Source of the DNA: UBA1738 sp045577675
GTDB lineage: Bacteria; Bacillota; Clostridia; UBA1381
Direction: 5' to 3'
DNA: 41,904 bases
Assembly: GCA_045577675.1 (NCBI GenBank)
Contig: JAZNIV010000039.1
Coordinates: 1-41,904 of the forward strand
Both the position numbers and the translations under genes were made by a program. The notes under the pieces were generated by a model. It did no database searches and was not told where the DNA came from. It saw only the letters and a program-made list of their open reading frames with translations. Shown here one piece after another: positions 17,386 through 26,304 of the stretch (positions are counted from its first letter, which is position 1; every line of letters starts with the position of its first letter).

Positions 17386-19809
17386 TCACCCCATGTTATT
17401 TGGATTTTTATCTATTACAACAGTAATACTCTCATAATTTGCATTTTTTCTGCACTTTTCCTGTGCATAAACAAGAAATTCATTAAGTGCATCTGAATTT
17501 TCACATTTAATTATCATTCTGTAAATATATTTATTCTTTACCTTTGAAATATACGCCGGAATAGGTCCTAAAAGCTGTACCTTTTGCCCTGATTCCTTTG
17601 CACCGGCAAGATTTTTAACAAAGAATTTTGCACAGTTTTTGGTTACATTTTCACTGCTTCCCGAAAAAATCACCGACACCAGCTCGCAAAACGGAGGATA
17701 CCACATAGCCTTTCTCAATGCAATTTCCTCCCGGTAAAATCCCTCATAGTTATGCCTTTGCATAAGCTCGATGGCTTTACTATCGGGGCTATACGTCTGT
17801 ATAATACTTCTTCCCTCTTTTTCAGCTCTGCCGGCTCTTCCGGTAACCTGTTCAAGAATCGAAAATGTTCTCTCCTGTGACCTGTAATCATCTATATTAA
17901 GCATTGTATCTGCTGATATTACGCCGACTAAGGTTACCTCTGGAAAATCCAGTCCCTTTGTAACCATCTGCGTTCCTATCAGAATATCAATTTTTTCTTT
18001 TTCAAATTTACTTAGTATTCCTTCGTGCGAATTTTTACGTCCGGTAGTATCCACATCCATACGAATAGTTGTAGCCTTTGGAAAAAGCCTGTGTATTTCT
18101 TCCTCAACCTTCTGCGTTCCGCCTCCGAAATACCTGATGTATTTACTTCCACACTCAGGGCATACCTTATAATTTTTAACACTGTGACCGCAATAGTGAC
18201 ACCTTAGCATATCATCATATTTATGGTATTTTAAAGAAATACTGCAATTCGGACATTCTGCCACATAGCCGCACTTCCTGCAGGAAACAAAGGTGGAAAA
18301 GCCTCTGCGATTTAAAAACAGAATTGTCTGCTGCCCTTTTTCTAAATTTTGGGATATTTCTTCATATAGTCTGCGGCTTATAACGGATTTATTTCCGGCT
18401 TCAAGCTCTTTTCGAAGGTCAACAGTAACTACCTTTGGCATCGGATTATTATTAACTCTGTTTTTCATACTGAGCAAGGTATATTCGCCTTTTTCTGCTT
18501 TATAGTAGCTCGTCACAAGCGGAGTCGCCGATGCAAACACTAAAAGTGCGTTATGCTGCTTTGCACGAAACTCTGCTATCTCATGTGTTTCATACCTCGG
18601 CGACATTTCGGATTTATACGTTTGTTCATGCTCTTCATCAACAATTATTGCACCTATATTATCAAATGGTGCAAAAACAGCCGACCTTGCACCAACCACA
18701 ATTTTCGCTTCTCCGTTTTGGATTTTTTTCCACTGGTCATACTTTTCGCCTAAGGAGAGTCCGCTGTGAATAATTGCAATGCTTTTGCCAAAACGGTTTT
18801 TAAACCGCGAAACAATCTGCGGTGTTAAGGAAATTTCCGGAACAAGCACTATTGCCTGTTTTCCGTTTTTAACGGTATCTTCAATAACACGCATATAAAC
18901 CTCAGTTTTACCGCTTCCTGTAACGCCGTGCAATAAGTATGGCTTATACTCGCCTTTATTTAAGGTTTCATACAATGCATCCAAAACTTCCTTCTGCTCA
19001 CTTGTCAGCTCAGGTTTTTCATAAACTGAAATTTCCTCTGTTTCCACCTCACGCATAACAGTAACGTCAAATGTTTTAATATAGCCTTTTTTTTCGAGTG
19101 CACGTATGGCATTATAGCTGCCACCCGAAAAGTGAACCATATCCGAAAGGGACAGCCGACCACATTCCGACAAAATTTCAAACATTTTTGCCTGTGCAAT
19201 CGCATTGCTTTTTTCAAGGGACTTTACAATATCCGCTGCTTCTTCGCTTTCAACATTCAGCTCCGCTACGCAGACGGTCTTATCCTTAACAGCCCTAATG
19301 TCACGGAACTCCTTTTTTATTATGCCCTTTTTTTCAAGAGTAGACAGCCTGCCTTTAATATTTCCTTCAAAAAAGCTCATCAGGCGGTTAATTTCAACAG
19401 CCCCGCCGTTTTCTTTTAGCCTTTTTATAATCTCATTGTCTGCAGGCGAATTTTTTTCATCTGTAAGGACAATCCATTCCTCCTGATTTACGCTTGTGCC
19501 GCTTGGGGCAATAGCATGAATTATATCAAGATAAGTAACCAGATATTTCTCACGCATCCAATTTATAAGCTCAAGCTGTTTTTCGTCAAAAACCCGTATT
19601 TCTTTTGAAAGACGGATAATGGATTTTAATTTTTTTGCACGGGTAGTTTCCTTGACCGCCATAACATAAGCCTCTTTCAGCTTGTTTCCCGTACCAAAGG
19701 GTACTATAACACAGGAACCAACCGTGACAGTAAGCTCCTTCGGAACAGCATAATCAAAGACCTTGTCAACACTTTTTGACCTGTAATTTACAATTACCTC
19801 TGCAATCAA
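17386..19809 (-). CDS. priA: Primosomal replication-restart helicase PriA
   Basis: PriA recognises stalled or repaired replication forks and reloads the replisome. The 807-residue protein has an N-terminal 3'-end-binding domain (1-100), a winged-helix part, Walker A GVTGSGKT (295-302), the DEEH box (391-394), and an eight-cysteine zinc region near 515-565 (CRKCGYVAECPNC and CHYCGH, CPECGS). Helicase motifs V-VI are present (IGTQMVTKGLDFPEV, QVTGRAGRAEK). The start codon is TTG at 19809; an in-frame stop lies 9 bases upstream, so no earlier start is possible. The SD GGGGGT is 12 bases away. coaBC, usually between rpoZ and priA, is absent. Confidence 0.96.
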   Translation of the reverse strand: MIAEVIVNYRSKSVDKVFDYAVPKELTVTVGSCVIVPFGTGNKLKEAYVMAVKETTRAKKLKSIIRLSKEIRVFDEKQLELINWMREKYLVTYLDIIHAIAPSGTSVNQEEWIVLTDEKNSPADNEIIKRLKENGGAVEINRLMSFFEGNIKGRLSTLEKKGIIKKEFRDIRAVKDKTVCVAELNVESEEAADIVKSLEKSNAIAQAKMFEILSECGRLSLSDMVHFSGGSYNAIRALEKKGYIKTFDVTVMREVETEEISVYEKPELTSEQKEVLDALYETLNKGEYKPYLLHGVTGSGKTEVYMRVIEDTVKNGKQAIVLVPEISLTPQIVSRFKNRFGKSIAIIHSGLSLGEKYDQWKKIQNGEAKIVVGARSAVFAPFDNIGAIIVDEEHEQTYKSEMSPRYETHEIAEFRAKQHNALLVFASATPLVTSYYKAEKGEYTLLSMKNRVNNNPMPKVVTVDLRKELEAGNKSVISRRLYEEISQNLEKGQQTILFLNRRGFSTFVSCRKCGYVAECPNCSISLKYHKYDDMLRCHYCGHSVKNYKVCPECGSKYIRYFGGGTQKVEEEIHRLFPKATTIRMDVDTTGRKNSHEGILSKFEKEKIDILIGTQMVTKGLDFPEVTLVGVISADTMLNIDDYRSQERTFSILEQVTGRAGRAEKEGRSIIQTYSPDSKAIELMQRHNYEGFYREEIALRKAMWYPPFCELVSVIFSGSSENVTKNCAKFFVKNLAGAKESGQKVQLLGPIPAYISKVKNKYIYRMIIKCENSDALNEFLVYAQEKCRKNANYESITVVIDKNPNNMG

Positions 19810-19828
19810 GGCAAGTCAACCCCCAATA

Positions 19829-20041
19829 TCAGTCCTCAAACTTTACCGGCTTATACCCGATTTTGCCGCATGAAATTTCCATAACAGCCTTTGAAACTGA
19901 GTTATCGGAATCACAAGCCACCATACAGTCGTCATTTTTTCCAAGCATTCTTGCTCTTTTGGCTGCCATGGTAACTAAAATGTATCTGCAGCCGTCCTCA
20001 ACACATTTTTCAAGTGCACTAATTCCCGGTTTAATCATCAT
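19829..20041 (-). CDS. rpoZ: DNA-directed RNA polymerase omega subunit
   Basis: Omega helps fold and assemble the beta' subunit of RNA polymerase. The 70-residue protein has the conserved core RYILVTMAAKRARMLGK and the typical N-terminal segment with SALEKCVEDG. It lies between gmk (15 bases) and priA (19 bases), the usual place for omega in Bacillota. AAAGGAG is 10 bases before the ATG. The C-terminal portion (VSKAVMEISCGKIGYKPVKFED) is typical of clostridial omegas. Confidence 0.93.
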   Translation of the reverse strand: MMIKPGISALEKCVEDGCRYILVTMAAKRARMLGKNDDCMVACDSDNSVSKAVMEISCGKIGYKPVKFED

Positions 20042-20056
20042 AATAACATTTCTCCT

Positions 20057-20650
20057 TTATATTTCCTTTAATAATTTTTCTATCATCTGTTGTCTGTCGT
20101 TTGTTGCTTTTATAATATTTAACGTTTCCTCAACGCATCTGTCAAGCGAATCGTTAACTACCACATAGTTATACTGCGGTGACTGAGAAAATTCCCATTT
20201 TGCCGCCTCAATGCGGCGTTCGATTTCATCGGCATCCTCTCTGCCACGCTCTGTAAGCCTTTTTCTAAGCTCCTCGATTGACGGAGGAACCACAAATATC
20301 AAAACAGCCTCAGGCATCAGTTTTTTCACCTTTAAAGCACCCTGTGCTTCGATTTCAAGAATAACATTCTTTCCGGCATCAAGCATGTCGGTAACAGCTT
20401 TTTTAGGTGTGCCGTAATAGTTTCCGCTGTATACCGCATATTCAAGCATTTCGCCGTTTTCAATCATATTTTTGAAGTTTTCCACAGTTGTATAATAATA
20501 TGTAACACCTTCTGTTTCACCAATACGCTTGTCACGTGTAGTCGCAGAAACCGACAAAAATATGTTGTCCTCCTTTAAAATTTCGGCACACATAGTACCT
20601 TTTCCTGTTCCCGAAGGACCTGATATAACAAATAATGAACCCTTACTCAT
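20057..20650 (-). CDS. gmk: Guanylate kinase
   Basis: Gmk makes GDP from GMP and ATP. The 197-residue protein has the P-loop GPSGTGKG (11-18), the GMP-binding segment with TTRDKRIGETEGVTYYY and a lid with RLTERGREDADEIERR. Length is normal. ATGA overlaps the remA stop by 4 bases, showing tight coupling. The yicC-remA-gmk-rpoZ order is conserved in the phylum. Confidence 0.97.
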   Translation of the reverse strand: MSKGSLFVISGPSGTGKGTMCAEILKEDNIFLSVSATTRDKRIGETEGVTYYYTTVENFKNMIENGEMLEYAVYSGNYYGTPKKAVTDMLDAGKNVILEIEAQGALKVKKLMPEAVLIFVVPPSIEELRKRLTERGREDADEIERRIEAAKWEFSQSPQYNYVVVNDSLDRCVEETLNIIKATNDRQQMIEKLLKEI

Positions 20651-20895
20651 TCCTGCGAATCCTCCTGCATCAGACGATTTGAAATTGTTTCCGGCTGCAG
20701 AGCTGAAAGAATTATGTGGTCTGAGTCAGTTACTAAAACTGCTCTTGTACGTCTGCCGTAGGTTGCATTAATTAGCTTTCCCTTTTCCTCAGCCTCACGT
20801 ATAACTCTTTTTATCGGAGCGGATTCAGGACTTATAATTGCAATAACCTTTTCTGAAAGAACTATATTTCCAAACCCAATATTAATAAGACTCAT
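20647..20895 (-). CDS. remA: RemA/DUF370-family DNA-binding regulator
   Basis: RemA in Bacillus is a DNA-binding activator of biofilm matrix and osmoprotection genes that forms ring-like oligomers. This 82-residue protein matches the DUF370 family: MSLINIGFGNIVLSEKVIAI at the start, then SAPIKRVIREAEEKGKLINA with the conserved basic region, and TYGRRTRAVLVTDSDHIILSAL. It lies between yicC and gmk as usual. Biofilm genes are not visible here, so the target genes in this organism are unknown. Confidence 0.94.
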   Translation of the reverse strand: MSLINIGFGNIVLSEKVIAIISPESAPIKRVIREAEEKGKLINATYGRRTRAVLVTDSDHIILSALQPETISNRLMQEDSQE

Positions 20896-20904
20896 AACTT
20901 TCTC

Positions 20905-21804
20905 CTATTCTATGTTCTGTATTTGCTCGCGTAGCTTTTCGGTTTCAGCCTTTAAGTCAACAACTATCTTGGCAATTTCAATGTCACTTGCCTTTGAGCC
21001 TGTTGTATTAATTTCTCTGTTTATTTCCTGAATGAGAAAATCAAGCTTCCTTCCTGCCGGCTCGCCACTTTTGCATATTTCGAAAAATTCCTCAAAATGG
21101 CTTGACAAACGCACCATTTCTTCATTAACTGCAACCTTATCCGCAAAAATTGCAACCTCGGTTAAAACCCTTGCATCATCTATTTCACGGTTTTCCAAAA
21201 CATCCTTAATTTTTTCATAAAGACGCTCCCTGTACTCACGCACAGTTTCAGGAGAACGCTCTTCAATTTTTGCAGCAAGCGTTTTCATATAACATACCCT
21301 TGCCTCAAGGTCCTTTTGTATTCTCTCGCCCTCACGCTCACGCATCTCGGTAAATGATATAAGTGCCGGCTCTAATACAGTTTTTACATTCTGCCAGATT
21401 TCCTCTTCATCCTCAGCCTTTCTTTCCTGAACAAAAATATCAGGATAACGGGAAACACTGTTTACAGAAATATCATCACGAAGATTAAATTCATCTCTTA
21501 AGCTGTATAAAGCTTCTAAATAGCTTTTTGCAAGCTCCTTGTTTACAACAATCTCCTTGTCAGCCTCGGCATAGCTTTCAATCCCGATATACACATCTAT
21601 TTTTCCACGTGAAACATGCTTTGAAACAAATTCACGCACCTTATCCTCCAGAAAACCATAGTATTTAGGAACCTTTATAGAATAATCAGAATAGCGGTGA
21701 TTTACCGATTTTATTTCGCATAAAATCTTTTTTCCGCCCTCTATGGCTTCATTTCTGCCATAGCCTGTCATACTTTTCAACACATAATTCACCCACTTTA
21801 CCAT
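20905..21804 (-). CDS. YicC/YloC-family endoribonuclease
   Basis: YicC proteins are endoribonucleases acting on mRNA and small RNAs. The sequence shows the family N-terminus (LKSMTGYGRNEAIEGGKK), the CEIKSVNHRYSDYSIKVP motif and the C-terminal DUF1732 segment (GRKLDFLIQEINREINTTGSKASD). The start is uncertain. The ATG at 21804 gives 299 residues but falls near the predicted transcription start with no room for an SD. GTG at 21783 or TTG at 21780 would follow GGGTGA and give the usual family start. It is the first gene of the large operon. Confidence 0.92.
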   Translation of the reverse strand: MVKWVNYVLKSMTGYGRNEAIEGGKKILCEIKSVNHRYSDYSIKVPKYYGFLEDKVREFVSKHVSRGKIDVYIGIESYAEADKEIVVNKELAKSYLEALYSLRDEFNLRDDISVNSVSRYPDIFVQERKAEDEEEIWQNVKTVLEPALISFTEMREREGERIQKDLEARVCYMKTLAAKIEERSPETVREYRERLYEKIKDVLENREIDDARVLTEVAIFADKVAVNEEMVRLSSHFEEFFEICKSGEPAGRKLDFLIQEINREINTTGSKASDIEIAKIVVDLKAETEKLREQIQNIE

Positions 21805-21814
21805 TATTCAGATT

Positions 21815-21843
21815 ATTATATCACAAATTTTTAAAAATTACTA
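21815..21843 (-). promoter_or_regulatory. Promoter of the yicC-thiI housekeeping operon
   Basis: On the minus strand, TATAAT (21815-21820) is preceded by TGA, which makes an extended -10. The -35 region 17 bases away is weak (TAGTAA, 21838-21843). It is the mirror image of the rqcH promoter: 14 bases around the -10 are identical on opposite strands. Confidence 0.7.
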
Positions 21844-21871
21844 TGTTTTTTTGAAAATTCTTTAATTTTTT

Positions 21872-21900
21872 TTGATTTTCTTCTATTTTTGTGATATAAT
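21872..21900 (+). promoter_or_regulatory. Promoter of rqcH
   Basis: TTGATT (21872-21877), 17 bases, then TATAAT (21895-21900) with TG one base before it. The predicted start near 21907 leaves a short leader holding GGAGG before the ATG at 21923. Confidence 0.75.
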
Positions 21901-21922
21901 ATCTAAATCGGAGGAAAAAATT

Positions 21923-23662
21923 ATGGCTTTTGATACAATTTGTGTAAAAAAAACAGTTGAAGAACTTAACGAAACCCTTCTAGGAGGCAGAGTTGATAAG
22001 ATACATCAGCCGGAAAAGGATGAGCTTTTAATAATCATTCGCACCTACAGTGGAGCGCACAAGCTTGTGCTTAGTGCCAGTGCAAACAATGCACGTGTGC
22101 ATTTTACAGATGTTACCAAGGAAAATCCGAAAACACCGCCTATGTTTTGTATGCTTCTTCGCAAGCACTTATCCGGTGGAAAAATAACAAAAATATCACA
22201 GCCGGATTTAGAGCGAATAATCGAAATAGATATTGAGTCCTACAGCGAGCTTGGCGACCTTACAACAAAGCATCTTATAATCGAAATAATGGGCAGAAAC
22301 TCCAATATAATTCTCTGCACAGACGATTACCGAATTATAGACTCTGCAAAGCATATTGATTTTACTGTAAGCTCGGTCAGGCAGATTTTACCGGGCTGCA
22401 CCTATATTTCTCCGCCCCGTCAGGAAAAAACAGCCATATTATCCGATGAAGCAAAGTCTGTTGCCCTTGACTTTTCATCGGGCGGAATGTCTTGCGAAAA
22501 GGTTATAATGTCGGAAATTTCGGGAATAAGTCCGGTGACGGCAAGAGAAATAGTGTATCGTGCCACAGGCAGCTGCGGTCTTGTTTGCGGTGAGCTTACC
22601 GACAAAAACAAGGCTGATATAAAAAAAGAGCTTATTGAATTTGCAGAAAATATGGAGTATGCTCCCTGCATTATATATGACCTGCAGGACAAGCCCATAG
22701 ATTTTTCCGCCACTGAAATCCGACAGTACGGAAACAGCTTCCGTGTGGAATACTACGAAACAATGAGTGAGGTTGTATCGAGATTTTATCTTAAACGTGA
22801 CCAAAAGGAAAGAATGAAACAAAAGTCGGCAGACCTTGTACGCCTTTTAGGGAACAACTTAGAGAGATGCTCCAAAAAGCTTGTTATCCAGAAAAAGACT
22901 CTTGCCGATGCTGAAAACAAAGAAAAATATAAAATTTATGGTGACCTCGTTACTGCCAATCTCTACAGAATCGAAAATGGTCAGAAAAGCGTAACGGTTG
23001 AAAATTATTATGAGGACGGATGTCCGCAGGTGGAAATAGAGCTTTCCCCTACCCTTTCCGCTCCACAAAATGCTCAGCGTTACTACAAGCTCTATAATAA
23101 GCTTAAAAATGCAGAAATTGAAGTAAAAAAGCAGATGGATGCAACGCTTAGTGATATTGAGTATCTTGAAAGCACCCTATCTGCTGTTGAAAACTCAACG
23201 TCGGAGGCTGACCTTAATGCAATTCGTGCAGAGCTTAGCGATGAGGGGTACTTAAAGCGACAGAAAAAAGGCAAAAAAGAAGAAAAATTAAAATCCAAGC
23301 CTATGCACTTTATTTCAAGTGACGGTTTTGACATATTTGTTGGTAAAAATAACACGCAAAACGACCAGTTGACCCTTCGTTTTGCAAATTCAGGTGACAT
23401 CTGGTTTCACACAAAAAAAATCCACGGCTCACATACTGTTATTAAGCTTGGAATTAACAAGGATGTTCCGAAAACTACGATGATGGAGGCAGCACAGCTT
23501 GCGGCTTACTATTCAAAGGCACGTGAGTCATCACAGGTTCCGGTGGATTATACGCAGATAAAAAATGTACGTAAACCAAACGGTGCAAAGCCCGGAATGG
23601 TTATCTATGACAACTACAACACTGTTTATGTTACACCGAAAAATATGCAGCAGGAAAACTAA
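21923..23662 (+). CDS. rqcH: NFACT-family ribosome quality-control protein RqcH (FbpA)
   Basis: RqcH binds stalled 50S subunits and recruits tRNA-Ala to add alanine tails to stuck nascent chains; older annotations call it fibronectin-binding protein. The 579-residue protein has an NFACT-N domain (about 1-180, with IEIMGRNSNIIL), a helix-hairpin-helix part, a long coiled-coil middle (about 280-440) and a C-terminal NFACT-R domain (about 455-560, with FISSDGFDIFVGKNNTQND and IWFHTKKIHGSH). At the site of the tRNA-contacting Asp97-Arg98 of Bacillus RqcH this protein has Glu97-Arg98. I take the ATG at 21923 after GGAGG; an upstream in-frame ATG at 21872 lies in the promoter itself. Confidence 0.94.
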   Translation: MAFDTICVKKTVEELNETLLGGRVDKIHQPEKDELLIIIRTYSGAHKLVLSASANNARVHFTDVTKENPKTPPMFCMLLRKHLSGGKITKISQPDLERIIEIDIESYSELGDLTTKHLIIEIMGRNSNIILCTDDYRIIDSAKHIDFTVSSVRQILPGCTYISPPRQEKTAILSDEAKSVALDFSSGGMSCEKVIMSEISGISPVTAREIVYRATGSCGLVCGELTDKNKADIKKELIEFAENMEYAPCIIYDLQDKPIDFSATEIRQYGNSFRVEYYETMSEVVSRFYLKRDQKERMKQKSADLVRLLGNNLERCSKKLVIQKKTLADAENKEKYKIYGDLVTANLYRIENGQKSVTVENYYEDGCPQVEIELSPTLSAPQNAQRYYKLYNKLKNAEIEVKKQMDATLSDIEYLESTLSAVENSTSEADLNAIRAELSDEGYLKRQKKGKKEEKLKSKPMHFISSDGFDIFVGKNNTQNDQLTLRFANSGDIWFHTKKIHGSHTVIKLGINKDVPKTTMMEAAQLAAYYSKARESSQVPVDYTQIKNVRKPNGAKPGMVIYDNYNTVYVTPKNMQQEN

Positions 23663-23665
23663 CAA

Positions 23666-23697
23666 GGACGGTTCAATTTGAACCGTCCCGTTTTCTT
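23666..23697 (+). terminator. Terminator of rqcH
   Basis: A perfect 9-bp stem GGACGGTTC / GAACCGTCC (23666-23674, 23680-23688) with a 5-base loop, followed by CGTTTTCTT. It begins 4 bases after the rqcH stop and overlaps the end of the convergent M16 peptidase gene. Confidence 0.85.
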
Positions 23698-24979
23698 ACT
23701 CCGGTTTTATTACCGAAAGCACACAGTATTCATTATCAAACTGCTGCATAAATCTGTTTTGAATGTCCTCAAATGTGATCTTCTGATATTCCTCAAAATA
23801 GTCAAAATAGCTTATATCAAGGAAGGACATCGACAAAAAGCTGTGTGCATAGCCTTCAATATCATTATATGAACGTATAAAATCGCCCCATATAACCTTT
23901 TTAATTCTGTTAAAATCTTCTTCATTCAGCCCCGTTTCCCTCAGACTATCGACATACTGCGTAATTCTTTTATGCACGTCCCCAGGATTTTTGCTTTCAC
24001 CTTCAATGGCAGTATAGCCGTAGCTGATTTGAGGCGAATATTCAAAGGAGAAATTCTGATTAATAAGTCCGCTATCATAAAGCTCATTATAAAGCTCTGA
24101 GCCTTTACCAAAAAGCATCTCGGTTATAATTTCCATTTCAATGGATTTTTTAAGGAGCTTTTTCCCGCCGTAACCGACGTCATTATCCTTCCACCCCATC
24201 ATATACATCGGTGTTGCAACACTTATTGTCTGCTCCTTATATTTTCCTGCAACAGCCTTTGGCTCCTCCGGATAAATTCTCTTTATTTCCTCGGTAAATG
24301 GCTTGTTATTCTTAATATTCCGTTCAATAACACGAAGTGTCTTTTCAACATTTAAGTCACCTGTTACAAACAGCGTCATATTTGACAGATTGTAAAATGT
24401 ATTATAGCATTTATAGAGTAAGTTTTCATCAATTTCTGCAATACTCTCTACTGTTCCTGCAATATCAAGCTTAACCGGATTGTTCTGGTATAGAAGTCCT
24501 AAAAAATTAAAAAATAATCTCCACGGTGCATTATCGTCATACATTCTGATTTCCTGACCGATTATACCCTGCTCCTTTTCCACGCTTTCTTTGGTGAAAT
24601 AAGGTGACTGAACATAGTCCATCAAGGTTTCCAGATTTTCATAAAAATGTCCTGTAGCAGAAAAGAGGTATGCCGTCATATTAAAGCTTGTGAATGCATT
24701 TGCCTCTCCGCCGAACTTTGAGAATTTGTCAAAAACATTGCTTCCGTCCGGCTGGTCAAACATCTTATGCTCAAGATAATGTGCAATCCCGTCCGGAACC
24801 TTTGTAGCCTCTGTTTCGCCGGGTACAACAAATTCCGAATCCACCGAGCCGTATTTTGTGCCGAAAATCGCATAGCTTGAGCTATAGCCCTTCCTCGGCA
24901 TTATATAAATTTTAAGTCCGCTTTCGTGCTTTTTATAGTAAACACTTTCGCCTGTCAGCTTATCATATAATCTTTCCAT
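23696..24979 (-). CDS. M16-family zinc peptidase, catalytic subunit type (YmfH-like)
   Basis: The 427-residue protein is a pitrilysin-family metallopeptidase with the inverted zinc motif HxxEH at residues 67-71 (HYLEH), inside GIAHYLEHKMF, and the more distal acidic region near EQGIIGQEIRMYDDN. It has no signal peptide. It is translationally coupled to an upstream partner gene that lacks this motif; such active/inactive pairs (YmfH/YmfF in Bacillus) are thought to form heterodimers. The natural substrate is unknown to me. The end of the gene converges on the rqcH terminator. Confidence 0.92.
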   Translation of the reverse strand: MERLYDKLTGESVYYKKHESGLKIYIMPRKGYSSSYAIFGTKYGSVDSEFVVPGETEATKVPDGIAHYLEHKMFDQPDGSNVFDKFSKFGGEANAFTSFNMTAYLFSATGHFYENLETLMDYVQSPYFTKESVEKEQGIIGQEIRMYDDNAPWRLFFNFLGLLYQNNPVKLDIAGTVESIAEIDENLLYKCYNTFYNLSNMTLFVTGDLNVEKTLRVIERNIKNNKPFTEEIKRIYPEEPKAVAGKYKEQTISVATPMYMMGWKDNDVGYGGKKLLKKSIEMEIITEMLFGKGSELYNELYDSGLINQNFSFEYSPQISYGYTAIEGESKNPGDVHKRITQYVDSLRETGLNEEDFNRIKKVIWGDFIRSYNDIEGYAHSFLSMSFLDISYFDYFEEYQKITFEDIQNRFMQQFDNEYCVLSVIKPE

Positions 24980-26241
24980 TATGCTTCCTCCTTTCCGGCA
25001 AGGAAATATACAGTATCAAGCCGTACCTTTGCCATCGCCTTTGCTGCATCCTCCTTGGTTACCCTCTTGATTCTTTCGATACACTGGTCAATATCTGCAA
25101 AGGTCTGGGCAATCTTTTCGTTCAGATAGAAGGATATAAGTGCATGCTGGTCATCATAATATGAATTTAAGCTGTTAATTATAAAGCCCTTGCTGGATTC
25201 AAGCTCATGCTCGGTAATATTTCCTGATTTCATTTCTTCAAGCTGTGCTATAATTTCGCTATATGCTTTTTCAAAGTTTTCAAATTCTATTCCGGCATTA
25301 ACCATCATAAAGCCCTTATAGCGGTCAATAAACGAGCCGGCATAATATGCAAGACTTAATTTTTCCCTCACGTTGTTAAACAGCTTGCTCTGTGCACCTC
25401 CGCCAAACACTGCATTCGCAACGGCAAGTGCAAAGTATTCGCCATCGGTAGGCCTTACATCCGTTAAAAATCCAATTGCAAGCTTCCCTTGAGTAACGTT
25501 AAGCGATTCCTTAATATTATTTGGCTGTGATTTCTTTTTAAGAATTGTGCATTGCGGCATTTGAGCTTTTTTAAATTCAAAGCCTTTAACCGCATTTCGT
25601 ATTTGCTTCTCTATTTCACGGATATTCGTTTTGCCGCACACAAATATATCTATCGGCGAGCTTACAATAATTTCCTTATAGTATTCATAAAGAGCCTCAG
25701 GCGTCATAGCCTTCATATCCTCAACATACCCTAGCCTCGGAATTTCGAACCTGTCACCCTTTGCCATTTCCTCCTGACAGCGGTAGTTTGCATAAATACG
25801 CTTATCATTGATAATATTCTCTATCTTTGTTATGGAATTTGCCCGCTCCTGCTTAAAAACATCAGCATCAAAGCTGTCAAGTGTATCAAACACCATTGAC
25901 ATCATAAGCTCAACAATGCCGCCCGTAATATGCTCACCGCCCGGTGCATATTTATCCTTTATACTCTCGAAATCAAAGCATAAAAGGTGGTCGTCGCCTC
26001 TTTTTGCAATACCCGCCGAAAACTTTGCTCCGTATAGGTTCTCAAGATAATGTGCTATCTCTTTTGTGTTTTTACAGAGCTTACAGCCACGTTTTAAAAT
26101 ATGCGGAAGAATTGCATTTTTGGATGCATCCTCCTTTTTGAGATTTCTATGGATATATAAGCCCACAGATGTAGTTTTAAGCTTATCCATAGGAATATAG
26201 TTAAGCATAATATTGTCGTTAATAGGAATAACTCTAGGCAT
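24979..26241 (-). CDS. M16-family peptidase-like protein without zinc motif (YmfF-like)
   Basis: This 420-residue M16 homologue has the same two-domain fold signatures as its neighbour, including AVANAVFGGGAQSKLFNNVREK and LSLAYYAG in the C-terminal half. At the place of HxxEH it reads ILPHILKRG, so it should not bind zinc and is likely the non-catalytic partner of the gene that follows (1-base overlap). AAGGAG 10 bases upstream supports the ATG. It is the first gene of a two-gene operon with a near-consensus promoter. Confidence 0.9.
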   Translation of the reverse strand: MPRVIPINDNIMLNYIPMDKLKTTSVGLYIHRNLKKEDASKNAILPHILKRGCKLCKNTKEIAHYLENLYGAKFSAGIAKRGDDHLLCFDFESIKDKYAPGGEHITGGIVELMMSMVFDTLDSFDADVFKQERANSITKIENIINDKRIYANYRCQEEMAKGDRFEIPRLGYVEDMKAMTPEALYEYYKEIIVSSPIDIFVCGKTNIREIEKQIRNAVKGFEFKKAQMPQCTILKKKSQPNNIKESLNVTQGKLAIGFLTDVRPTDGEYFALAVANAVFGGGAQSKLFNNVREKLSLAYYAGSFIDRYKGFMMVNAGIEFENFEKAYSEIIAQLEEMKSGNITEHELESSKGFIINSLNSYYDDQHALISFYLNEKIAQTFADIDQCIERIKRVTKEDAAKAMAKVRLDTVYFLAGKEEA

Positions 26242-26273
26242 TCTCTCTTTTCTCCTTTTTATAAACTATTCTT

Positions 26274-26302
26274 ATTTTAACCCTAAATCAGAGTAATGTC
26301 AA
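26274..26302 (-). promoter_or_regulatory. Promoter of the M16 peptidase operon
   Basis: On the minus strand, TTGACA (26297-26302), 17 bases, TAAAAT (26274-26279). The -35 box begins 3 bases after the gpr stop codon, in the 63-base gap. Confidence 0.8.
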
Positions 26303-26304
26303 TA

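Larger units (their letters stand above)
21814..21901. repeat. 14-bp inverted repeat carrying two divergent -10 elements
   Basis: TATTATATCACAAA (21814-21827) and TTTGTGATATAATA (21888-21901) are exact reverse complements. Each contains an extended -10 box, one facing yicC and one facing rqcH. The spacer of 60 bases is almost pure A/T. It could be a coincidence of two good promoters or a shared control site. Confidence 0.6.
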
